Shown one piece after another: positions 7,028 to 14,759 of a stretch of DNA of 37,465 nucleotides. Origin of the DNA: Ignavibacteriales bacterium. Lineage in GTDB: Bacteria; Bacteroidota; Ignavibacteria; UBA10030; UBA8401. The DNA is taken from contig JAPLFO010000162.1 in NCBI GenBank assembly GCA_026390635.1, positions 1 to 37,465 of the forward strand, in the 5' to 3' direction. The translations under genes were made by a program, and so were the position numbers. The first letter of the stretch is position 1. Each line of letters starts with the position of its first letter. Below the pieces are notes generated by a model that worked only from the letters and a program-made list of their open reading frames with translations, was not told the origin of the DNA and did not search any database.

Positions 7028-9430
7028 TCATCCGCGTTCCTTCTTGCCTTCCAGCGATGAAATTTCCTGGAGCAAATCCTTTTTGGTAAATCCGGTTTTC
7101 CGCATCAGGCTGACGACGAATCCTTCGAGCTGGTGACGTGTTTCGTCGTCCAATTCCATGCTCGTCATAACCATCACCGGAATTGCCTGCGTCTTCGGAT
7201 TGTGCTTCAGCTGATACGCAACGTCAAAGCCCGAAATCTGTGGCATGACGAGATCCAGAATAATGAGATCCGGCTGCGCTGATTCTGCGATGTCCAGTCC
7301 TTCGAGCGCGCTGTGTGCTTTCAGCACTGTGCATCCTTCCGATTCCAGAATCACCTGGATAAGATCGGTCACGGAGCGATCATCGTCAATCACAAGAATC
7401 TTCGCAGTCCGCTGCAGCACTGCATTTCGGTTGATAACCTTTGCGACCGCTTCGGTCAGCACTTCTTTCTGCACCGGCTTGACAAAATACTCGGCCGCAC
7501 CAAGGCCGAATCCGACGTTTCGTTCATCCACCATGGAGATGATAATCACCGGAATGTTCTTACAGAGAGGATGCGCTTTCAACTCACGCAGCACCTGCCA
7601 GCCATCTTTCATCGGCAGCAGAATATCCAGCGTAATGGCGTCCGGCTTCCAGGTTTTTGCCTTCTCGAGCGCCTCAATTCCATTGATGGCAAAATCGACG
7701 ATGTATCCGGCTTCTGTCAGGTACGTCTGCAAAATCTGACGAGCATGCGGTTTGTCTTCCACCACGAGTACACGTTGCGGAGCATTTGACTTATGGAGCA
7801 CGGCTGCCATCTGCTCCACCACCTCGGTACCTTCTTCTCCGGAGCGCACCATCATCGGCATGCGGACAATAAACGTGCTTCCCTTCTCCCATTCACTGAC
7901 AACACTGACGGAACCTCCATGCAGCTCAATCAACTTCTTCGTAATCGAAAGACCGAGTCCGGTCCCTTCGCTCTTCTTCGCCCCGCCGAGGGTCTGCTGG
8001 AAAGGCTTGAAGAGTTTCTCTATTTCCTCGGAGGGAATGCCGACACCAAAATCCTGCACGGCAAATTCAACATTCGTACCGATGCGCGCCACACGGACAA
8101 TAATAATTCCCTTTGAATGGCTGAACTTGATTGCATTGGTGATAAGATTCAACAGGATCTGCTTTAGCCGCATGTCATCGGCGACGATATCATCCAGTTC
8201 ATCGGTTAACTGAAGCTGTAAGTCGAGTTGCTTTTGATCCAACTGGGGCTGGAGCGACGCTTTCAGCCCGCCCAGAAAATGCCGGATGGGGATATTGGTA
8301 TAGTGCAGTTCGAGCTTGCCGGCTTCCAGCTTCGAGAGATCGAGAATGTCGTTGATGAGGCGGAGCAAATGCGTGCCACTGGAGTGTATGGAAGTGACAT
8401 ATTCTTTAACAGTCTTTTCATCCAGGGCCGGGAACTCTGATGTAATCAGATCGGAGAAACCGATAATTGAGTTGAGCGGCGATCGGAGTTCATGGCTGAA
8501 GAAAGCAAGGAAGCGCTTTAAGGTTGCGTGGGCTTCCAGCGTTTGCGTGCGCTGAATTTCCAGATCGACATTTTTCACGCGCAGCTGATCGACCAACCCG
8601 CGGCGGCTGATGCCCACCGCCACTTCACCGGCTACCAGTGAAAGAAATGGAAGCTCCATCTCCGCCAGAGACTCGGAGCGATGGAACAGTATTTCCATCA
8701 CACCCACCAGTTCGTCTTCCACCACCAGCGGAATAAGAGCCAGCGTACGGTCTTCCGATGAAAGAACCTCTTCGGGACGGAACGCATAGTACGAACTGCG
8801 CGTCACATCGGAAGTAATAATGGGCTGGCGCCGCCGGGCTGATTCCAGAAGAGCGGCGGGCTGATCGTCCGCCAAAGAGGCAACCAGCAAACGCTTTTCC
8901 CACTCCACCGAAGGAAGTTCGGGCGCTGCCAGGATAAGTTGATCCGTGTGAGTCCGCAACAGGTAGAGCAGAATATGATGCCCCGGCATTTGATACCGTT
9001 CTGCAACGATTTGTACAATCTGTGCAGAAAGATCGTCCACTTGATTTGACGTATTGATGGCGTGGGATATCTTGAAAGATGCCTCCCGATCGAGTTCCCG
9101 GCGCCTCTCCTCTGTAATATTCTGAAGAAATACCGACAGACCGTCCTCATTCGGGTACATCCGGAAGTCATACCATCTCTCATTTCCCGAGTCAATAAAG
9201 CGTCTTTCATGCGATTGAAAAACCTTTTGCTCCATCGCGCATTTGTACTTCTCCCCCAGTTCGTCCCCTTCGGCATTTGGAAAAATGTCGAAGATATGTT
9301 TTCCGATCACTTCTGACCGCTTCCATCCGGAACCTTCTTCCGCACCGCGATTCCAATACGTGACATGGTAGTTCACGTCCAGCGCAAAGAAGCCGTCGCT
9401 GATGCTTTCGAGAATTTGTTCTAGTTGCAA
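7028..9430 (-). CDS. Hybrid histidine kinase PAS-GAF-HisKA-HATPase-REC-REC
   Basis: A soluble sensor kinase with no membrane segment. Numbered from the upstream GTG at 9457 the domains are: PAS at about 10-118; GAF-like at about 128-290; HisKA with phospho-acceptor H322 in FFSHELRSP; ATPase with N-box N441, DFGVGIP 469-475 and GTGLGL 498-503; receiver 1 with D568, acceptor D611 and K660; receiver 2 with DDD 691-693 and acceptor D735. Receiver 2 has RKTGF where the conserved lysine-proline loop is expected, so it may be atypical. I place the start at the TTG at 9430, with AAAGGA 8 bases upstream; the GTG at 9457 has no ribosome site. No DNA-binding output domain is present, so the output is a partner protein. 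TPR and PEBP genes follow closely. Confidence 0.93.
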   Translation of the reverse strand: MQLEQILESISDGFFALDVNYHVTYWNRGAEEGSGWKRSEVIGKHIFDIFPNAEGDELGEKYKCAMEQKVFQSHERRFIDSGNERWYDFRMYPNEDGLSVFLQNITEERRRELDREASFKISHAINTSNQVDDLSAQIVQIVAERYQMPGHHILLYLLRTHTDQLILAAPELPSVEWEKRLLVASLADDQPAALLESARRRQPIITSDVTRSSYYAFRPEEVLSSEDRTLALIPLVVEDELVGVMEILFHRSESLAEMELPFLSLVAGEVAVGISRRGLVDQLRVKNVDLEIQRTQTLEAHATLKRFLAFFSHELRSPLNSIIGFSDLITSEFPALDEKTVKEYVTSIHSSGTHLLRLINDILDLSKLEAGKLELHYTNIPIRHFLGGLKASLQPQLDQKQLDLQLQLTDELDDIVADDMRLKQILLNLITNAIKFSHSKGIIIVRVARIGTNVEFAVQDFGVGIPSEEIEKLFKPFQQTLGGAKKSEGTGLGLSITKKLIELHGGSVSVVSEWEKGSTFIVRMPMMVRSGEEGTEVVEQMAAVLHKSNAPQRVLVVEDKPHARQILQTYLTEAGYIVDFAINGIEALEKAKTWKPDAITLDILLPMKDGWQVLRELKAHPLCKNIPVIIISMVDERNVGFGLGAAEYFVKPVQKEVLTEAVAKVINRNAVLQRTAKILVIDDDRSVTDLIQVILESEGCTVLKAHSALEGLDIAESAQPDLIILDLVMPQISGFDVAYQLKHNPKTQAIPVMVMTSMELDDETRHQLEGFVVSLMRKTGFTKKDLLQEISSLEGKKERG

Positions 9431-9490
9431 GAGTCTTCCTTTCAGAATGTACAGCACAACGGTGCAGCAGCACCGAACGGACCGATGCGT

Positions 9491-9880
9491 CTATTCTATC
9501 CCTATCTCCGGGAATGAACTTCGCCGGATCAACATTAGGATTGCAGATTGCTGGATGATGAGGTAGTGTTCACCCTCATAGTCGATCTCAACGGCAGAAT
9601 CCCGGAGAAATAATGCGTAGTCTCCTTCTTCAGCCTGCAGCGGCATATATTTGACCGGATCTTTCGGCGATGTTGACCACGGTTCCTGATCTACAAAGTT
9701 CGGATTGACAACAGGAAATCCGGGGCCGACAGCAACAATATAACCGCTCTGCACTTTGTCTTTTTCCTTGACGCCGGGAGGCAGATACAATCCGTGGGAT
9801 GTTCGCTCCTGATCTTTTTCCGCAGAAATAAGTACGCGATCCCCCACCAGGATCATTTTCTTCTTGACATTTTTTTGCAT
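9491..9880 (-). CDS. GroES-like co-chaperonin paralogue
   Basis: A 129-residue protein with the Cpn10 fold signature. VGDRVLI (12-18) opens the barrel, a mobile-loop-like segment at about 22-34 ends in GLYLPPG, QSGYIVAVGPG (44-54) follows, and EGDYALFLRDSAVEIDYEGEHYLII closes the core. It is longer than canonical GroES (about 95-100 residues) because of an insert at about 55-82 (PVVNPN to VKYMP). No GroEL gene is nearby. Binding to GroEL is possible but unproven, because the mobile loop lacks the usual aliphatic tripeptide arrangement. The ATG at 9880 has no Shine-Dalgarno; an in-frame ATG at 9856 is an alternative. Confidence 0.85.
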   Translation of the reverse strand: MQKNVKKKMILVGDRVLISAEKDQERTSHGLYLPPGVKEKDKVQSGYIVAVGPGFPVVNPNFVDQEPWSTSPKDPVKYMPLQAEEGDYALFLRDSAVEIDYEGEHYLIIQQSAILMLIRRSSFPEIGIE

Positions 9881-9921
9881 AGATGTGGAAAATATACAAA
9901 ATATTGAGTAGAGAACAAAAA

Positions 9922-10095
9922 TTATCGGTACTCGTCAGGGGAGAATGGCGTGCAATAGTCTGCGTCAAGCATGCTCAGGAGGTAGACGACCAACGATGCA
10001 TTCTGCGCAGCCGGTTCGGATGAGGCGCGTCTTTCTGAATTCGCTCCTTCTGAGACACCTCTCCGGGCACGCACCAAAGCAAAGAGAAAGTCCAT
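9922..10095 (-). CDS. Small hypothetical ORF (57 residues)
   Basis: An open frame from ATG 10095 to TAA 9922, in the 243-base space between the HEAT-repeat gene and the GroES-like gene, on the same strand. It starts MDFLFALVRARRG and ends SPDEYR, with one short hydrophobic stretch (SLVVYLLSML). It resembles no family I know. There is no Shine-Dalgarno. Support is only its position, orientation and a coding-like, somewhat GC-rich third position, so it may be spurious. Confidence 0.3.
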   Translation of the reverse strand: MDFLFALVRARRGVSEGANSERRASSEPAAQNASLVVYLLSMLDADYCTPFSPDEYR

Positions 10096-10123
10096 AATTC
10101 AACGGGTGTGAAACAGCGGCTCG

Positions 10124-10666
10124 TCAGAGAGAAGACTCTCTCATCTCATAGGGTGGAAGATTCTTCAGGATTTTCTTCGCGCACGAATAGAATGCGGCGG
10201 TCCCATAGGGCAGCAATTGGCGAACGATAACCTCGAGTTCCCGCCGGAGATCCGGTTCTTTTTTGGCCAGTTGAGTAAGAATAGTCATCGAAAGCGCCCT
10301 GACGGCGATCGGTTCATCCATCGAAGAAAGATAGTCAAAGCAGAGAGTAGCAAGTCTTCCCTGCAATCCTCTCGGTATATCAGCAAATTGAAGCGCACGC
10401 AGTGTATTGCGCCGCACCGCGGGATGAATGCCTTTCTCACTCATCTTCCTGATCAGATCTTTGAGATAGGGTCGTACCAATTCCGGTGCGGTCTCTCCGA
10501 TATGCCCCACAATCCATGACGAGAGCTGCGCGATCCGGACATCACCCTTGAGCAGCAATTGCATAAGCTCCCGGAATCGCACTGGATCCCGCCCGATCCA
10601 GCGAATTATTTTATGCACCTGCACTTTGGAGCGAAGTGCGCGTATGTCCTCTTCCAGCTCTTTCAT
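10124..10666 (-). CDS. HEAT-repeat-like helical protein
   Basis: A 180-residue all-helical protein with several HEAT/ARM-type helix pairs, for example FRELMQLLLKGDVRIAQLSS, RPYLKDLIRKM, AVRRNTLRALQ and AIAVRALSMTILTQLA. I recall closely similar uncharacterised proteins, ending LLPYGSAGxxSRGKKxLK, as common in Bacteroidota. The role is unknown; the fold suggests protein or nucleic acid binding. Its ATG overlaps the stop codon of the preceding 46-residue membrane protein (ATGA), so the two are translationally coupled. No signal peptide is seen. Confidence 0.8.
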   Translation of the reverse strand: MKELEEDIRALRSKVQVHKIIRWIGRDPVRFRELMQLLLKGDVRIAQLSSWIVGHIGETAPELVRPYLKDLIRKMSEKGIHPAVRRNTLRALQFADIPRGLQGRLATLCFDYLSSMDEPIAVRALSMTILTQLAKKEPDLRRELEVIVRQLLPYGTAAFYSCAKKILKNLPPYEMRESSL

Positions 10667-10803
10667 CGGACAAAGAAATACCAGACTGCGGCGAGAGCGA
10701 CCAATAAGAACGCAATCTTGAAGAAGATTTTAATAGCGGTCTTCAGCACAAAGAAACCGATGATGACCACTGCGGCAAGAATTGCTATTTGTGTTATATC
10801 CAT
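10663..10803 (-). CDS. Small membrane protein (46 residues)
   Basis: ATG at 10803, stop at 10663. The product begins MDITQIAILAAVVIIGFF and ends AAVWYFFVR. Two hydrophobic helices flank a short basic loop (LKTAIKIFFK), forming a helical hairpin in the membrane. The stop overlaps the ATG of the HEAT-repeat gene by four bases, which strongly supports that both are translated. No known family is recognised. Context suggests a membrane anchor or partner for the HEAT-repeat protein, but this is inference. No Shine-Dalgarno precedes the start. Confidence 0.65.
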   Translation of the reverse strand: MDITQIAILAAVVIIGFFVLKTAIKIFFKIAFLLVALAAVWYFFVR

Positions 10804-10819
10804 ATGATGAAAGTTCGTA

Positions 10820-10920
10820 ATTAGTCACTGATGTTACGCACAAGGAAAAAACAAATAGTGTCGCCCCTCCGGGGCTTGACGGTGGATGCTTATGCGTTGC
10901 TACAAAGATGTCGCACAGTC
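10820..10920. repeat. Intergenic repeat with GCCCC-TCC-GGGGC hairpin
   Basis: The space between the AI-2E-type gene and the small membrane protein holds ACTGATGTTACGCACAAGG (a related CATGTTACGCAAAG is at 3129-3142), then GTCGCCCCTCCGGGGCTTGACGG with a GCCCC/GGGGC stem, then GCTACAAAGATGTCGC. The hairpin is too short and lacks a T-run, so a simple terminator is unlikely. It resembles a dispersed genomic repeat. Confidence 0.4.
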
Positions 10921-10923
10921 CAT

Positions 10924-12003
10924 TCATCTCTGCGGGAGAGAGACTTCCCGGGTAATGCGGTACCGGGTGAATCCACGGTAGCATTCTTTTCCAATCACGG
11001 TAACGATGATATACACCGGAATTGCGAAGAACATTCCGATCATGCCTAACATGCCTCTGCCCAGCAACAGGACAATACCAACTGTTATGGGATGAATGTC
11101 CATCGCCCTGCCGAAGAGAAGCGGCCGCAGAAAGAGGTCGTCCGTCAACTGAACGATAGCGATCACCGCCAGAATTGCCAGCAGCAGATGAAAATCGCCG
11201 AACTGCAGAAGCGAAACGAAGAGCGCCGCGAGGGTCCCGATGATCACGCCGAAGTACGGAATGAAATTGCAGCATCCCGCGACCAACCCAATCAGAATCG
11301 CATGCCGGATTCCGATGACCGAACAGCCGATCGCCATCATGATGCCGACAGAGAGTGATTCAAGCAGCAGTCCGCGAAAATACCCGGCAAGCTTATTGGA
11401 AATAATTTCGACAATATTCAACGTCATTTCAAAGTACCTGTTGGGAACCATCTCGATGGCTTTTTTGAATCCGCGATCTCCTTCCGCAAGAAAGAAATAG
11501 AGAACAAAGGGAACGATCACAAGATTCCCGATCATCCCGGGAATATATCCGATGATACCTTTCAGTGAGTTTCCCTCGGCGGCCATCAGCCCGTGCGCCC
11601 GCTCCAGGAGCTTGCGTTCATCGATAATCCGAAATGTCCGGGCCAAGTCCGACAACACCGCATCGAGCTTCACCTCCAACGGGAACATGCTCATTTGATC
11701 GTACAAAGATTTGCCAAAGGAAAATAACATTGGAACGCCGTAGTAGAGAGTCACGAACAACATGATCGAAAACATAGCAAGGACGATTCCCACAGCAAAC
11801 CCGCGGCTAATTTCAAAGTGCTGCTCCATTAGCTTTACCACCGGCCAGAGCAGAAACTTCAACACCGCCGAAATGATGAGAATGGTAACAACGTCTCCCA
11901 GCAGAGTAAGCAAATAGAAAAGAAAGCCAATGACGAGAAGAATGGCAACAACTTTTGCCAGCGGGCTTCCGGCCTTTTTTAATTTTGGCAGTGATGTAGT
12001 CAT
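10924..12003 (-). CDS. AI-2E family (PF01594-type) membrane transporter
   Basis: A roughly 359-residue inner-membrane protein of the TqsA/PerM/AI-2E family. A pair of N-terminal membrane segments is followed by a soluble, mainly helical stretch, then a C-terminal membrane half with IPYFGVIIGTLAALFVSLLQFG and the conserved block LTDDLFLRPLLFGRAMDIHP ahead of a glycine-rich helix pair. Members export varied small molecules or act as Na+(Li+)/H+ antiporters; the name does not prove AI-2 export. I prefer the ATG at 12003 (MTTSLPKLKK). An upstream ATG at 12057 would add 18 residues with no homology. Neither has a good ribosome site. Confidence 0.9.
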   Translation of the reverse strand: MTTSLPKLKKAGSPLAKVVAILLVIGFLFYLLTLLGDVVTILIISAVLKFLLWPVVKLMEQHFEISRGFAVGIVLAMFSIMLFVTLYYGVPMLFSFGKSLYDQMSMFPLEVKLDAVLSDLARTFRIIDERKLLERAHGLMAAEGNSLKGIIGYIPGMIGNLVIVPFVLYFFLAEGDRGFKKAIEMVPNRYFEMTLNIVEIISNKLAGYFRGLLLESLSVGIMMAIGCSVIGIRHAILIGLVAGCCNFIPYFGVIIGTLAALFVSLLQFGDFHLLLAILAVIAIVQLTDDLFLRPLLFGRAMDIHPITVGIVLLLGRGMLGMIGMFFAIPVYIIVTVIGKECYRGFTRYRITREVSLPQR

Positions 12004-12040
12004 GGAGCGTTGAGCGATCGTGAAGCAGCCACCAATAATA

Positions 12041-12261
12041 TCATGGGCAAATCGCATCCCGAAAAAACATCGTGGGGCGATGCCTTTCTGTTTACTATTA
12101 ATGAATACGAAATAGTTGGACGGGATTCAAGCCCCAAACGATCTCTTGAGAACCAGCATCCTACCCGTCCGCGGATCGAAACGGGCATTCTCTTTCTGCA
12201 CGGAAACCGGGGTTCCCTTGGCCGGCCTTCCGTGCTTGCCTTTGCCTCCCCTTTTCAATAA
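12041..12261 (+). other. Intergenic region with two competing small ORFs
   Basis: Between the divergent AI-2E-type and class V enzyme genes a plus-strand frame (ATG 12041, 73 codons, starting MGKSHPEKTSWGDAF) overlaps a minus-strand frame of about 43 codons that would start at a TTG near 12258 (LKRGGKGKHGRPAKG) and end SFGA. Neither has a convincing start or known homologue. Both have partly coding-like composition. At most one is real. Confidence 0.25.
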
Positions 12262-12269
12262 TTTGAACT

Positions 12270-13739
12270 ATGGAAACATTGGAACAATATTTTGCGCTGT
12301 TCCGGGAACAGACGATCGGCTGGGACCAGCTTATTAAAACTCCCTATGGCGAACAGCGGCTCGTGTATGCCGACTGGACCGCGTCCGGGCGACTCTATTC
12401 CCCTATTGAATACCGATTGATCGAAGAAATCGGCCCGTTCGTCGGCAATACACATTCGGAATCGAATCTGACGGGGATGCTGATGACACAGGCATACCAC
12501 GCCGCCAGCCACATCATCAAGCAGCATGTGAATGCCGCAAAGGATGATGCGCTCCTGAATATCGGATTCGGCATGACTGCCGGCATAAACAAACTGCAGA
12601 GGATTCTTGGACTCAAAGCGCCCGAACAGCTGCGCAAATATCTGTCCGTTCCCGACGAACTTCGTCCCGTGGTTTTCCTGACGCACATGGAGCATCATTC
12701 CAATCAGACCACATGGTACGAAACCATCGCCGATGTCGAAGTTATTCCGCCAACCGTTGAAGGGCTCGTTGATTTGACGGCCTTCGCGCTCTTGCTTGAA
12801 AAGCATAAGAACAGAAAGATCAAGTACGGATCTTTCACGTCGTGCTCTAACGTCACAGGAATTCAGACGCCATATCATGCGATGGCGAAACTGATGCATA
12901 CACACGGCGGCGTCTGTTTCATCGACTTCGCCGCATCAGCACCCTACGTTCCGATGGATATGCATCCTGAAGATCCCGAAGAGCGACTCGACGCGATCAT
13001 GTTTTCGCCGCACAAATTTCTCGGTGGGCCGGGATCGGCAGGTGTTCTTATCTTCAGCTCATCGCTCTACACGCTGCGCGCTCCCGATCAACCGGGCGGC
13101 GGCACGGTGCTGTGGACGAATCCATGGGGACAGTACGCATACATTCCCGACATTGAATTGCGGGAAGACGGCGGCACGCCGGGATTCCTCCAGACGATCC
13201 GCGCCGCTCTCGCCATTCAATTGAAGGAAACAATGGGAACAGAGAACATGCGCCGGCGGGAAGAGGAACTTGTCGCGAAGGCATTCGCTGGATTGCGGAC
13301 GATTCCTAATCTGGTGATTCTTGCGGACTCGCATGAGCACCGGCTTGGCATGATCTCTTTCTATATCGAAAATCTGCATTACAACCTCGTCGTCAGACTG
13401 CTCAACGATCGATTCGGGATCCAGATGCGTGGGGGATGTTCCTGTGCCGGAACGTACGGGCATTATCTGTTGCACGTTGATCCGTCCATCTCGAAGCAAA
13501 TCACGGATAAGATTGATGGCGGCGATCTTTCAGCGAAACCGGGATGGGTGCGCTTGTCTGTTCATCCGACGATGACGGACACAGAACTGGAGTTCATTGT
13601 TCATGCCCTTCGCGAAATCCGCCTTCATGCAGAGGAATGGAAAGACGACTATACGTACAACAACCACACGAATGAATTTCTGCATCAATCCGATCTCGGC
13701 AAGCTCAATCCGCTTGTTGATAAATGGTTTGAAAAGTAG
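12270..13739 (+). CDS. Class V aminotransferase / cysteine desulfurase-like PLP enzyme
   Basis: A 489-residue fold type I PLP enzyme of the NifS/SufS class V group. K249 in SPHKFLGGPGSAG is the Schiff-base lysine, D219 in FIDFAASAP should bind the pyridine nitrogen, and H139/H142 lie in the cofactor pocket. RGGCSCAGTYGHYLL carries C390 and C392 where desulfurases have their catalytic cysteine; the C-x-C form recalls Moco sulfurase and CsdA-like enzymes. At 489 residues it is longer than SufS (about 406), with an extended C-terminus rich in acidic and aromatic residues. It stands alone on the plus strand. Desulfurase activity is likely but not certain; the group also includes lyases and epimerases. 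Confidence 0.88.
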   Translation: METLEQYFALFREQTIGWDQLIKTPYGEQRLVYADWTASGRLYSPIEYRLIEEIGPFVGNTHSESNLTGMLMTQAYHAASHIIKQHVNAAKDDALLNIGFGMTAGINKLQRILGLKAPEQLRKYLSVPDELRPVVFLTHMEHHSNQTTWYETIADVEVIPPTVEGLVDLTAFALLLEKHKNRKIKYGSFTSCSNVTGIQTPYHAMAKLMHTHGGVCFIDFAASAPYVPMDMHPEDPEERLDAIMFSPHKFLGGPGSAGVLIFSSSLYTLRAPDQPGGGTVLWTNPWGQYAYIPDIELREDGGTPGFLQTIRAALAIQLKETMGTENMRRREEELVAKAFAGLRTIPNLVILADSHEHRLGMISFYIENLHYNLVVRLLNDRFGIQMRGGCSCAGTYGHYLLHVDPSISKQITDKIDGGDLSAKPGWVRLSVHPTMTDTELEFIVHALREIRLHAEEWKDDYTYNNHTNEFLHQSDLGKLNPLVDKWFEK

Positions 13740-14057
13740 AACTGCATGAAATAGCGATCGTGTATCGCAATCCCGCCCGCTTTGTGATCTTTGTAGAGAA
13801 CGTGTCTCGAATTTCTATGCATATCCTCGATCGTACACACGCACCGGAACACCCGACCTTTCACATAAGAATTCGATGTCTGGTTTTCGGTGGCGCAACA
13901 GATTTGCCGGTTGTATGTTATCTCAGTTCTTCACATTAGGATGGGCTGCAACAAGAAAAGACAATCATTTTCGGCAGATTCCACGCCATTTCTTGCTGAG
14001 AATCGGCCGCATACTCCCTCGCGGCGCATTATGGAGCGAGTATCCCGGCAAAAAAAG
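13740..14057. other. Intergenic region (318 bases), no gene recognised
   Basis: Space between two convergent genes. A 62-codon plus-strand frame from 13876 (MSGFRWRNRF) has no ribosome site and no recognisable family. No clear terminator with a T-run is visible. ACTCCCTCG...GGAGCGAGT at about 14016-14043 forms a weak imperfect inverted repeat. Confidence 0.5.
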
Positions 14058-14549
14058 CTATTGAATTTTAATCCCCACTTCAACTTCTTCACAGCGCAGC
14101 AACTCTTTGAGAAGGCCCGGTGCAATCTGCACCAGAAATCCGCGCTTCCCCCCATTGATATAGATCTGCGGAAGGTTGAATATTGTTTTCTCGGCATAGA
14201 CCGGAAGTTTTTGCCGTGTCCCGAATGGACTCGTCCCTCCAAATTGATAGCCGGTCACGCGCATTCCTGTTTGTTCTGAACATGGCGTTATTTGTTTGAC
14301 ATTCAGCAGCCGTGCCAGCGTTTTCGTCGAGACTTCCCGATCGCCATGCATCAGCACAATGAGTTGATGCTTCGGATCGCTTTCCATCACCAGCGTCTTG
14401 ATAATGCAGTGTTCATCAACGCCCAGTTCCTCGGCGGACTTGCGTGTGCCGCCGTGTTCTTCGTACTCGTACAACTGCGGCGTGAATTGGACACTGTGCT
14501 CACGCAGGAAACGAATGGCGGGTGTCACCGGAAATTCGGGTTTGTTCAT
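14058..14549 (-). CDS. ybaK: YbaK/EbsC family Cys-tRNA(Pro) deacylase
   Basis: A 163-residue editing enzyme that hydrolyses Cys mischarged on tRNA(Pro) by prolyl-tRNA synthetase. The conserved lysine is K51 (CIIKTLVM), corresponding to the essential lysine of E. coli YbaK. The ligand-loop motif GGTSPFGTRQKLPVYAEKTIF and the closing YINGGKRGFLVQIAP strand are both intact. The gene follows proA on the same strand with 210 bases between them, most of it an inverted-repeat element. Placement after proB and proA, which make the cognate amino acid, suggests a proline-linked group, though co-transcription is unproven. A second deacylase of this superfamily lies at 19293. Confidence 0.93.
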   Translation of the reverse strand: MNKPEFPVTPAIRFLREHSVQFTPQLYEYEEHGGTRKSAEELGVDEHCIIKTLVMESDPKHQLIVLMHGDREVSTKTLARLLNVKQITPCSEQTGMRVTGYQFGGTSPFGTRQKLPVYAEKTIFNLPQIYINGGKRGFLVQIAPGLLKELLRCEEVEVGIKIQ

Positions 14550-14603
14550 AGGACTATCTCGTATAGTCAGTCACAATTTAATGAAGAAAGAGCAAAAGCC
14601 TTT

Positions 14604-14740
14604 GCCACAGTCCCGAGGATCTCGACTGATGCCGCAGGCATCAGTCGGAAGAACACAGAGAAACAAAGGCAAAAGTAAAAAGAAAAAAGTACTCAGATTA
14701 GCCTCTGTGTTCTCAGTTCTTTCTCTGTGTTCTCTGTGGC
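14604..14740. repeat. Inverted-repeat element, copy 1 (GCCACAG...CTGTGGC)
   Basis: A 137-base element with terminal GCCACAG and CTGTGGC. Near its left end is the perfect palindrome ACTGATGCC-GCA-GGCATCAGT (14625-14645), followed by CGGAAGAACACAGAGAAA. The right arm is TTTCTCTGTGTTCTCTGTGGC. The same palindrome module recurs at 16042-16108 in the same orientation and at 19182-19235 in inverted orientation. It carries no gene and fits a MITE-like or REP-type non-autonomous repeat. Confidence 0.75.
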
Positions 14741-14759
14741 TGCTTTTTTCTTTGGGTCT

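Noticed and set aside
10730-11275. A 181-codon minus-strand open frame
   Set aside because: Out-of-frame overlap with the AI-2E-type gene plus repeat translation (GDIFVATHKHPPSSPGG).
12255-12905. A 216-codon minus-strand open frame
   Set aside because: Antisense to the class V PLP enzyme with intact K249 and C390 motifs.
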